15,502 bases of DNA from an uncultured Prevotella sp. (GTDB lineage Bacteria; Bacteroidota; Bacteroidia; Bacteroidales; Bacteroidaceae). Made by a program: the position numbers and the translations under genes. The DNA lies in the NCBI GenBank assembly GCA_900540885.1, contig UQHJ01000053.1:1-15502 (forward strand), written 5' to 3'. The notes beneath the pieces were generated by a model. It was not told where the DNA came from and ran no database searches. It was given only the letters and a program-made list of their open reading frames with translations. Each line of letters opens with the position of its first letter. Position 1 is the stretch's first letter. Positions 6,763 through 14,300 of this stretch are shown here, one piece after another.

Positions 6763-8328
6763 ATGTCGAATGTAGCTGAAAATAACAAGCGATTGGCCAA
6801 GAACGTACTGGTGCTCTACTTTCGTTTAGCCCTATCGATGATCGTGTCGCTCTATGCCTCACGCGTAGTGCTCAACGTGTTGGGCGCTGCCGACTATGGC
6901 ACGTACAATGTAGTGGGCGGCATTGTCGTTATGTTAGCCTTTGTCAACACCACCCTTTCTGATTCAGCCCAACGCTTCCTATCGTTCGACCTCGGCAGAC
7001 GAGACGAACGTATGCTTCACACTACCTTCAATATAGCCTTTACGATACACCTCATATTGGCCTTGATTATCGTGCTACTGGCCGAAACCATTGGACTGTG
7101 GTTCTTAACCCACAAAATGGTGTTTGCCCCCGAACGCATGACGGCGGTGAAGTGGGTGTATCACCTTTCCGTTGCTACCACCTTTCTGTCAATCACCCAA
7201 GTGCCCTACACCGCCTCTCTTTGTGCATACGAGAAGATGGACATCTTTGCCTATACCAGTATTGTCGAGGAGTTAATGAAACTCGCCATGGTGTTTTTAC
7301 TCCAATGGCTCCCTTACGACAAACTCATCATCTATGGCTGCCTACTATTCCTTATTAATAGCTCACGCATGCTATTCTTCCGCTTTTATTGCCGCAAGAA
7401 GTTTGCCTGTGCCCACGTGCAGTGGCTATGGGACAAGGCGCGCGCCAAGGAGATGCTCCACTTTTCGGGTTGGAGCACCACGGCCGAGTTTGCCCTTATT
7501 GCTCGTACCGAGGGCGTAAACGTGGTGTTAAACCTCTTCTTCGGCACATTGGTGAATGCCGCTCGTGGCATCGGCGTGGCTGTATTCTCTGCCGTAACGG
7601 GATTTATCAACACTTTTATATGGGCCATGACGCCCCAATTAGTCAAATACTATGCCGAACGCAACTTTGAGGCCATGCAGCAGTTGATTGTGAAAGGCTC
7701 AAAGTTTTCATTCTTCCTCTTATTTTTACTTTCCTTTCCCATTATTATTGAGACGGACTTTGTGCTGCAACTTTGGCTCAAGACGCCTCCTCCATTAGCC
7801 TCCACCTTTTGTAGGCTGATATTGATAGCGGCCTTGATCGAAACGCTTTCATCATTAGTGGGCTATGGTGTGCAAGCCAGCGGACGAGTGAAGCGCTATC
7901 AGTTGACCATGAGCGTCTTGTTCATTTCCATTCCAATTGTGTCGTACGCTGCCTATCGGTGGGGTGGGGTAGCTCCCACCTTCTGTGTGTATGCCGAAAT
8001 GGTGGGTTATGCATTGGCTCTTTTGCTCCGTCCACTGTTAGCACAAAGGGTCTTCCCCTTCGATGTGCGCGGCTACTTCTCACAAAGCGTGATGAAGTGT
8101 TTGCTTATAGTAGCGGTGGCTTTATTGCTTCCTCTCTATGTACGATATGCCGTGCCAGCTGGCTGGATACGCTTTGCGGTCAATACCTTATTATGTGAAA
8201 GTGTGAGCATAGCTATGATGTATGCTTTCGGCATGACACTTAGCGAACGTCAGAAAGTGCTATCTGTCATAAAGAAAAAAGTCGGTCGCCTGTGTAGTAA
8301 AGGCACGACAACAGCGTCTAACGAATAA
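6763..8328 (+). CDS. MATE/Wzx-type oligosaccharide flippase
   Basis: 521-aa polytopic inner-membrane protein of the MOP exporter superfamily, in the polysaccharide-flippase (Wzx/RfbX-like) branch that moves lipid-linked sugars across the membrane. Seen: the N-terminal family signature, with an amphipathic first helix (about residues 13-38), VVLNVLGAADYGTYNVVGGI (about 46-65) and SAQRFLSFDLGR (about 79-90). Roughly 12-14 hydrophobic segments follow to about residue 495, then a short charged tail. Length fits the family. No glycosyltransferase or polymerase gene is adjacent, so it is an orphan flippase here, and its substrate cannot be read from context. It is isolated by hairpin repeats upstream and by 172 bp before the sigma-factor gene. 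Confidence 0.9.
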   Translation: MSNVAENNKRLAKNVLVLYFRLALSMIVSLYASRVVLNVLGAADYGTYNVVGGIVVMLAFVNTTLSDSAQRFLSFDLGRRDERMLHTTFNIAFTIHLILALIIVLLAETIGLWFLTHKMVFAPERMTAVKWVYHLSVATTFLSITQVPYTASLCAYEKMDIFAYTSIVEELMKLAMVFLLQWLPYDKLIIYGCLLFLINSSRMLFFRFYCRKKFACAHVQWLWDKARAKEMLHFSGWSTTAEFALIARTEGVNVVLNLFFGTLVNAARGIGVAVFSAVTGFINTFIWAMTPQLVKYYAERNFEAMQQLIVKGSKFSFFLLFLLSFPIIIETDFVLQLWLKTPPPLASTFCRLILIAALIETLSSLVGYGVQASGRVKRYQLTMSVLFISIPIVSYAAYRWGGVAPTFCVYAEMVGYALALLLRPLLAQRVFPFDVRGYFSQSVMKCLLIVAVALLLPLYVRYAVPAGWIRFAVNTLLCESVSIAMMYAFGMTLSERQKVLSVIKKKVGRLCSKGTTTASNE

Positions 8329-8439
8329 AAGGATGTTCAGTGTTTCCAAACGCGAGACGGAATGCTTGAAGCAACAACCTGCTGACTCCTATCTGTTAGT
8401 TCGCATTTTAAGGTTATAAGGTTTGTTCTGTTGATTATC

Positions 8440-8480
8440 AACGTGATGTATCTCCTCATACCCTCCAAACTGAAAACTGA
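8440..8480. repeat. CATACCC-type dispersed repeat, copy 3
   Basis: AACGTGATGTATCTCCTCAT followed by ACCCTCCAAACTGAAAACTG, ending 20 bp before the sigma-factor ATG. Its first 11 bases match copy 2 exactly and its core matches copy 1 at 5741-5766. Upstream, at 8413-8425, GTTATAAGGTTTG partly resembles its reverse complement. The rest of the 8329-8500 gap shows no recognisable promoter. Confidence 0.7.
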
Positions 8481-8500
8481 ATTATTAGAATATTATATAT

Positions 8501-8983
8501 ATGACCGAACAAGAGTTTACCAACTTGGTCAATGAGCATAAAGCCACTATCTATACGGTTTGCTACATGTTTTCGAAAGATGAGGACGAAGTGAACGACC
8601 TCTTTCAAGACATTCTGATCAACCTGTGGCGTGGCATTGATGCCTTTAAAGGCGACTCGAAGGTGAGTTCGTGGATATATCGTGTAAGTCTCAATACCTG
8701 CATTTCGGCAGAGCGCAAGAAGCGCATCCCGACCGAACGACTCGACCTCAATATCGACCTCTATGAGGATAATGATGCCGACACCAAGCAAATACAAATG
8801 TTACATAAGCGCGTACATCGTTTGCGCCCTTTCGATCGTGCTATCGTTCTGCTATGGCTCGAAGGCCTCCCCTACGACGAAATCGGGGCTATCGTTGGCA
8901 TATCAGCCAAGTACGTATCAGTACGCCTCACACGCATTCGCGAAGAACTTAAAAATATGAAGGATGAGGAGGATGTGCTTTGA
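8501..8983 (+). CDS. ECF-type RNA polymerase sigma factor
   Basis: 160-aa sigma-70 family, extracytoplasmic-function subfamily, recruiting RNA polymerase to a private promoter set. Seen: region 2 (about residues 9-75) with VNDLFQDILINLWRGID for core and -10 contact and SWIYRVSLNTCIS; a short acidic linker (about 83-97); and region 4 (about 105-152) with LRPFDRAIVLLWLEGLPYDE, then IGAIVGISAKYVSVRLTRIREEL, the helix-turn-helix for the -35-type element. There is no FecR-type anti-sigma factor or SusCD pair next to it. The next gene, across 300 bp of repeats, is a small membrane protein that may be its partner. Region 3 is absent, as expected for ECF factors. Confidence 0.94.
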   Translation: MTEQEFTNLVNEHKATIYTVCYMFSKDEDEVNDLFQDILINLWRGIDAFKGDSKVSSWIYRVSLNTCISAERKKRIPTERLDLNIDLYEDNDADTKQIQMLHKRVHRLRPFDRAIVLLWLEGLPYDEIGAIVGISAKYVSVRLTRIREELKNMKDEEDVL

Positions 8984-8984
8984 A

Positions 8985-9277
8985 AATGCCTTGGAAATGC
9001 TTTGGAAATGCTTTGGAAATGTGCAAATGTGAGAATGTGCAAATGTGAGAATGAAAGAATGCTTTAGTCTCACTTTTGTAGCCTCTCATGCTTACCAAGC
9101 ATGGCAAAACATTGGCATACTTGCACATTCTTACACTTGCACATTCTTACACTTACACATTTCCCAAGCATTTGCACATTCTCACATCCTCACATTTGCA
9201 CATTTCCCAAGCATTTACACATTTCACAAGCATTTGCACATTCTCACATCCTCACATTTGCACATTTCCCAAGCATT
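8985..9277. repeat. Tandem and inverted repeats between sigma factor and membrane protein
   Basis: The 300-bp gap is almost entirely repeats. An 11-bp unit (GGAAATGCTTT) repeats about three times right after the sigma stop (8985-9017). GTGCAAATGTGAGAAT phrases follow at 9021-9053. TTGCACATTCTTACAC then occurs twice in tandem (9121-9136, 9137-9152). A 62-bp period covers 9166-9227 and restarts at 9228, with 43 bp (9166-9208 and 9228-9270) identical. The later units are the reverse complement of the first phrases, so the transcript could fold on itself. The repeats stop 7 bp before the next ATG. The spacing does not fit CRISPR. Confidence 0.9.
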
Positions 9278-9283
9278 AGCACT

Positions 9284-9868
9284 ATGGATACATTAGAAGA
9301 AATGAAGGAGCAATTAGCTCTATTACATCAAAAATTAGATAACGAGCGAATCATCAACGACCGCTTAGTGCGTCGAGTGATAAGTCGCAATGCAGGGCGC
9401 ATCAATCGCGATGGCCTACTCATCACCATTATCACAGCTATTGGCATACCCTATTGCATCTTTGCATTTAGTTGGATGGGCATATCATGGCTCTTCTCAG
9501 CCGTGACGGCCGTATTCCTTCTTATTGCCATAATCTACACCTATTATAGCCACCGCATGATGCGCACCGAACACTTAGCTGCCTGCACGCTGGCTGAAGT
9601 GACAGAACGCATTGTGCGCATGAAGTTACTCCATGCTCGGTGGTTGCGCTTCTCTATCCCCTTCTTGATAGTTTGGGCCATTTGGTTTGCCAATGAAATA
9701 CTGTCGCTCACAGGTACCACGGACGAAGAACGTCACGCCATTTTAATAGGTGGAGTCGTAGGAGGCGTAATCGGTGCCGTCATGGGTATCATCACCTACC
9801 GCCGTACCCAACGCCTCGCTAACGAAATACTCGACGAGATTAAGGACTACAGCCACGATGAAATTTGA
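9284..9868 (+). CDS. Coiled-coil membrane protein paired with sigma factor
   Basis: 194-aa protein of unknown function. An open frame extends upstream to 9101, but that part only translates repeat DNA, so I start at the ATG at 9284, directly after the repeats. Seen: an N-terminal heptad-like coiled coil (MDTLEEMKEQLALLHQKLDN, about 1-30); a basic stretch (about 27-42); two closely spaced membrane helices (about 45-62 and 65-85); a soluble charged segment (about 87-122); a third helix (about 124-142); and a glycine-rich fourth (about 153-172, GGVVGGVIGAVMG) before a charged tail. I recall similar small coiled-coil/membrane proteins next to ECF sigma genes in Bacteroidales, so an anti-sigma-like role is possible but unproven. 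It has no zinc-binding anti-sigma motif. Confidence 0.8.
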   Translation: MDTLEEMKEQLALLHQKLDNERIINDRLVRRVISRNAGRINRDGLLITIITAIGIPYCIFAFSWMGISWLFSAVTAVFLLIAIIYTYYSHRMMRTEHLAACTLAEVTERIVRMKLLHARWLRFSIPFLIVWAIWFANEILSLTGTTDEERHAILIGGVVGGVIGAVMGIITYRRTQRLANEILDEIKDYSHDEI

Positions 9869-9971
9869 GCCTAATACGCCTATGCCGAAGCTACAAGATG
9901 CGTCTGTTTATGCAAAATCCCCTCTCTTTTAGTAGTAAAATTTACTTTTTTTGAAAAAAACGCTGCAAAAG

Positions 9972-10003
9972 TTTGGTAGTAATGCAAAAATGCCGTACCT
10001 TTG
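9972..10003 (+). promoter_or_regulatory. tRNA-His promoter
   Basis: TTTG (9972-9975) and TACCTTTG (9996-10003) are separated by 20 bp, an excellent match to the Bacteroidetes housekeeping promoter. The tRNA begins about 28 bp downstream. Confidence 0.85.
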
Positions 10004-10031
10004 CATCGCTTTACAAGAGAAAGCAATGATG

Positions 10032-10105
10032 GTGCTTATAGTTCAGTTGGTTAGAGCGTCAGATTGTGGTTCTGAATGTCGTGGGTTCGAATCCCACTAA
10101 GCACC
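10032..10105 (+). tRNA. tRNA-His (GTG anticodon)
   Basis: A full cloverleaf can be drawn: acceptor GTGCTTA/TAAGCAC; D arm GTTC/GAGC; anticodon stem TCAGA/TCTGA around TTGTGGT (anticodon GTG); variable ATGTC; T arm GTGGG/CCCAC with loop TTCGAAT; and discriminator C73 at 10105. A G at 10031 can pair with C73 as the G-1 that is specific to tRNA-His. The CCA end is not encoded. It is a single tRNA with its own promoter and terminator, and no integrated element is seen beside it. Confidence 0.97.
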
Positions 10106-10112
10106 CAACACG

Positions 10113-10141
10113 AAGGAGTCTTATTTAAGACTCCTTTTTTT
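10113..10141 (+). terminator. tRNA-His rho-independent terminator
   Basis: A perfect 11-bp inverted repeat, AAGGAGTCTTA (10113-10123) and TAAGACTCCTT (10126-10136), is followed by a T-run through 10141, just after the tRNA. Confidence 0.9.
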
Positions 10142-10179
10142 GGCTCTATACGCAAATTGTATGGTAAAATCAATTTGAC

Positions 10180-10300
10180 AAACTGCAATTTATCGGCCTA
10201 ACGAGAATGAACATTAACGAAAAAATTAATTATTCCATTAATTTTTTCGTTAATTATTCGTTAATGTTCATTCTTGTTAGGCAGACAAATTGCAGTTTAT
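10180..10300. repeat. AT-rich palindromic element with the shared boundary motif
   Basis: Large inverted repeat between the + strand tRNA and the - strand SRPBCC gene. The inner stem ATTAACGAAAAAATTAAT pairs perfectly with its complement (10213-10230 with 10237-10254) around TATTCC. Outer arms with GAATGAAC/GTTCATTC and GCCTAAC/GTTAGGC continue the palindrome, offset by a 9-bp insertion in the right arm. The right boundary (10277-10300) is identical over 24 bp to 90-113 in the GC-rich repeat; the left boundary (10180-10203) is a diverged copy. The right edge also supplies the SRPBCC stop codon. It may serve as a bidirectional terminator, which is inference. Confidence 0.88.
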
Positions 10301-10767
10301 CTAATTGCGCTCAGCATATTTGCGAGTCCGTCGGCAGCTTGCTGAAGAGGTTTGGCCACCATCTTCTTCATAAAGAAGTTTACTTCAGCACCTACAGTGA
10401 CGCGCATTTTGCTCTCATAATCACCATGAGGCAATAGTTGAATCCATACGTATATCTGTACGGGAGCCCCCTCTGAGGTAAACTTTATGCACTTCGGCTC
10501 ATCACGCTCAACAACGCGCAATGTGATGTTGCCCATGGGAGAAGCAATGTGAATAGCATCTGTCTCGAAGCTCAATCCCTCAGCATACTTTTGTACGTCG
10601 GCCAACTTATCAGCTGGCACCTGCTCGCTCAACTTCTGCTGCACCTCGGGATCGTTCATGCGGTCCTTAATAGCCGATAGACTATTCAAGTCGTTAAATC
10701 GACTAAACAGAATGTTCTGGTTCTGCGGCACTATTTTTACTTCACTCTCAAATTTTGCTAATGACAT
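10297..10767 (-). CDS. SRPBCC-fold protein
   Basis: 156-aa soluble protein of the START/polyketide-cyclase-like (SRPBCC) fold, of the kind annotated only as SRPBCC family in Bacteroidales. Seen: no signal or membrane segment; FESEVKIVPQNQNILFSRFN at the start matches the first strand and helix; a charged helical region (about residues 30-65); alternating strands, with ITLRVVERDEPKCIKFTSE (about 80-98) and VQIYVWIQLLP; and a C-terminal amphipathic helix (about 131-155) that closes the cavity. The ligand is unknown. The TAA stop lies in the boundary of the adjacent palindromic element. The gene converges with the tRNA and diverges from GH95. The only candidate promoter lies inside the MITE-like element upstream (CAAAAATA, 10954-10961). 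Confidence 0.85.
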   Translation of the reverse strand: MSLAKFESEVKIVPQNQNILFSRFNDLNSLSAIKDRMNDPEVQQKLSEQVPADKLADVQKYAEGLSFETDAIHIASPMGNITLRVVERDEPKCIKFTSEGAPVQIYVWIQLLPHGDYESKMRVTVGAEVNFFMKKMVAKPLQQAADGLANMLSAIR

Positions 10768-10807
10768 ATATTCTTATTGTTATTTGTTTTATCAACCATT
10801 TGATAAT

Positions 10808-11000
10808 GAAGTCGTCTAAACTTTTCTGACGAAGATTATATTTAAACTTTTATCTCTTCTAAATTCAATCTTTACCTTTCTTTTTGACCGATTTTTGACC
10901 TTTCATCGGTCGTGTAGCTCGCTACACTCCCTCTTCAATGCCCAAAATCGCTTCAAAAATAAAGGCAAATCTTGAACTTCATAAAAGTTTAGACGACTTC
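10808..11000. mobile_element. MITE-like element or insertion-sequence remnant
   Basis: Perfect 18-bp terminal inverted repeats: GAAGTCGTCTAAACTTTT (10808-10825) and its complement (10983-11000). The trinucleotide AAT flanks both ends directly (10805-10807 and 11001-11003), as expected for a 3-bp target duplication. The 193-bp body has no transposase ORF but holds two tight hairpins: GACCGAT/ATCGGTC (10886-10892, 10905-10911) and GTGTAGC/GCTACAC (10912-10918, 10921-10927). On the - strand, short basic frames such as MKGQKSVKKKGKD remain and could be remnants. Size and ends fit a MITE; the parent family is not identified. Confidence 0.6.
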
Positions 11001-11005
11001 AATGT

Positions 11006-11160
11006 TACCCGTTTTGCATCAATATTTTAACGGGTATGTAGGTTATTGGTTTGCAAATTTAGGTAAAACCGCTGATTGCAACGGAACAAAACGCATAATT
11101 AGTAGCGTGTAAAAAATAACTTCTGCAGTTTTTATATGTGCCTCGCACTTTTTTTACACG
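11006..11160. other. Inverted repeats upstream of the GH95 promoter
   Basis: Two hairpins in the divergent region: TACCCGTT/AACGGGTA (11006-11013, 11029-11036), and CGTGTAAAAAA/TTTTTTACACG (11106-11116, 11150-11160), the second enclosing a small GTGC/GCAC stem. They lie before the promoter, so they could be regulator binding sites or relics. Otherwise the stretch from 11037 to 11105 shows nothing I recognise. Confidence 0.5.
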
Positions 11161-11206
11161 TTATTGAGCGAAAAAGATTAATGGAAAACCACCATTCAAA
11201 TTACAG

Positions 11207-11238
11207 TTTGCTCATTCTAATATTAATTAGTACATTTG
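11207..11238 (+). promoter_or_regulatory. GH95 gene promoter
   Basis: TTTG (11207-11210) and TACATTTG (11231-11238) with 20-bp spacing match the Bacteroidetes promoter well. The leader of about 90 nt holds a palindrome GTTTGCAAAC (11259-11268) between two ACCTTAAG copies, a possible regulatory site. The -33 box overlaps AAATTACAGTTT, which also occurs at the end of hairpin-repeat copy 3. Confidence 0.8.
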
Positions 11239-11335
11239 CAAAGAAGTTGTGACCTTAAGTTTGCAAACGTAAAACCTTAAGACAGAAAATATTCAAAACA
11301 ATTCTACAAATCAATCATTAATCACACTAAACCCT

Positions 11336-14300
11336 ATGAAAAGAATTACCCTTTTCTTTATGGCTTTGATGGCTTGCATTATGGCAAGCGCACAGAGCGG
11401 GTTGCCTGACTTCTCGACAGAGGATAGTCCTATCTACTATCCTGTGAAGTTTAAGACAGGCGGCAATTATCTGGCTGATAAAGGCGCAGGTAACAAAATG
11501 CAGACGGTGGCTTCTGAAAGCGATGCTACCAACTTCCAGCTTATCGGCACACAGGCCAGCTTTATTATGAAAAGCAAATCGGGCAATTACGTGGGCTTCT
11601 CAGGTGCACGTTTCATCACGACGACCAAAGCCAATGCCGTAAAGATGGCCATTATCAATGGTTCTGCCAGTAAGTATTACGAACTCAAGCGTGCCAGTGA
11701 AGCTAAGTGCATGAACCAGTGGGGTGGCACTTCAGCAGGCGTTGAGTTGGGCGAGTATAACGTTGGCGACGGCAATAATCAACTCTACTTTGTAGGCGCA
11801 GAAGGCACATTGGCTGAACTTCAAGCTGACTACAACAAGTTAGTCGGTCAGTTGCAAGCTGCTGCTGGCTACAAGTACTTCTACCGCGATGCTACAGAAG
11901 CCGTGAAGAGCATTCCTACTACCGCACCTACTACGAAGGAAGGCTATCAAACAGCTATCAACGCGATGAAAGCAGCCCTCGCTTCCTTGAACAGTGGCGA
12001 AGTGTTAGGCACCGACATCGAAGGCAAGCACTTCTTCTTAGCCAACAAGCTCCACACTACTTTCTTTGCCTATGCCAATGGCACTACAATGGGTTCGAAG
12101 ACGGCCTCTTACGGCACCGACTGCATGTGGCAATTCGAAAAGGCTGACAATGGTGAATACTACCTCAAGAATGTAGGAACGGGACTTTACGTAGGTGCAG
12201 TACCTACTGCAGACAATGTTAAGTTCGACTTAGTAGAGAAGGCTAACGCTGCTACTTACGTAGTTGCTGCCGCTGCTACGAATGGTCATGTCAATATCTA
12301 TAGCAGTACAGGTGAGGCCAACCTCGAAACACTTCACATGGTCAATTGGGACGGCGTAGTACGTTGGAGTAAGGCTGCTGACGCTTCACAGTTCCTCTTA
12401 ATGGACGCTGAAGAAGTAGAAGCTACGTTCGCAAAGTACTACACACTCAAGAATGGCCACGGTGGCTACGTGAGCGCCGACTATAGCGACAATAATGGCC
12501 TCTTGCTCACCAACACGGCAAGTCCCTCTAACCTGAAGGGCTTGTGGCACCTCTACAAGACGAGCGACAACACTTACCGCTTTATCAATGCAGCCTCTTA
12601 CCAAGTGCTCGCTATCAAGGGTAGTGAAGGCGCTGCACGCGCTACGCTGCAAGGCGTATTGACCGCTAAGAATGATGCCAACTACACTACTTACTTCGAC
12701 GGTACATTCCAAATCAATAGCACTGACCCCAGCTACATCAAGTTGGCAGGTTCGGCTCATAACTACCTCAACAAGCGCGACAACTACCTCGCTCTTTGGA
12801 ACGACTCACGTGCCAAAGACAACGACACGGGCTCTAAGTTCTTCATCACTGAAGTACAACCCGACGACGAATACCTCTATAGCGAGTTCAACACTGTAGA
12901 GGCTGGTACACGTCCTACTGACATCAGCAATTACGCATTGTGGTACAACGTACCCGTAGCTAAGACGGGCGTTTCTGACACTTGGATGGAATACGCACTC
13001 CCCTTAGGTAATGGTCAGATTGGTGCTACCATTCGTGGTGGCTTGTTCAAGGATGATATTCAGTTCAACGAGAAGACCCTCTTCCAAGGTGGTACACAAA
13101 ACGGTGGTGGCGAGAACGTTTCACGCGGTTGGTATCAGAACTTCGGTTCAATCATGGTAGTAGACAAGAGCGGCAACTTCTCACTCAGTGACAACACGAA
13201 ACCTGTTAAGGACTATGTACGCTACCTCGACATTATCAATGGCGTAGGTGGTGTAAACTACAAGAGCAGCGACGAAGCCACCAGCTACACACGTCGTTAC
13301 TTCACCTCTGCTACTGACCGAGTGCTCGTAGCACGCTATGAAGCTAAGGGTACAGACAAGTTGAACCTCAAGTTCTCTTACAAGCCCGACGCTCAGATTG
13401 GTGCTGGCGCAGTAACTTATGCTGACAATGGCGCTTCATTCAATGGCGGCATGACTACGATTAAGTATGGCACGACCTTTAAGGTAGTAGCCAACGAGGG
13501 CGCTACGGTAACGACTACCGACAAAGGCATCCTCGTCGAAAACGCTGAATGGGCTAACGTCATCATGGCTGCTGCTACCAACTTCGACGCTACGAAGGCT
13601 GGTTGCGTAAGCGGTGAGACACCTGCTGAACTTACAGCTAAGGCTCAAAGTCGCGTTGACGCTGCCGTAGCTAAGGACTATACGACGCTCTACAACGACC
13701 ACGTAGCTGCCTTCAGCGCTTACATGAACCGCGTTGACCTCAGCCTCGCTACTCCATGTACAGACAAGACTACGGAGGACTTGATGAAGTTCTACAACGC
13801 TGCTGACGCTAATAAGAAGACTAACGACGGTCTCTATCTCGAAAGCCTCTACTTCCAGTATGGCCGTTACATGACCGTAGCTTCTAACCTCGACACAAGC
13901 ATTCATGCTCCCAGCAACTTGCAGGGTATCTGGAACGACCGTTCTAACACCGACTTCTGGCACTGCGACATTCACGCCGACATCAACGTCGAGATGAACT
14001 ATTGGCCTGCTGACCCCACTAACTTGAGCGAGATGCACTTGCCCTTCCTCTACAACATTATCGACCTCGCTTCTGCTCCTAACTCTCCTTACGTAGCTTT
14101 GGCACAGAGAATTAAGAGCGGTGCACTGGGTTGGACCGTTGCTGTAGAGAACAACATTATGGGTGGTACTTCTACTTGGGAGAACGGCCGCATGAAGACA
14201 CTTGGTGCTTGGTACTGCGACCACTTGTGGCGCTACTATAAGTACACGCTCGATCGCGACTTCTTGAAGAAGGCACTCCCCGTTATGTATCAGAATGCAC

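Noticed and set aside
9121..9277. Possible CRISPR array in the CACATTTGCACATT repeats
   Set aside because: Units have mixed lengths (16, 19 and 43 bp), are adjacent or nearly so, and no unique spacers of constant length lie between them. No cas genes are present.
9101..9283. Longer N-terminus for the membrane protein (61 extra residues)
   Set aside because: It translates only the tandem repeat DNA (repeating His/Phe/Thr/Cys text). The ATG at 9284 begins a normal coiled-coil protein.
10032..10300. Integrated element attached at tRNA-His
   Set aside because: No integrase and no duplicated tRNA 3' end were found in the window; the downstream palindrome is a repeat-family member.
10207..10437. 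76-aa open frame on the + strand
   Set aside because: It starts in the AT-rich palindrome and continues antisense to the SRPBCC gene, with no coding features.
13436..14224. 262-aa open frame on the - strand inside GH95
   Set aside because: It is antisense to well-supported catalytic-domain coding sequence and has no recognisable motif. It arises from the biased codon use of GH95.
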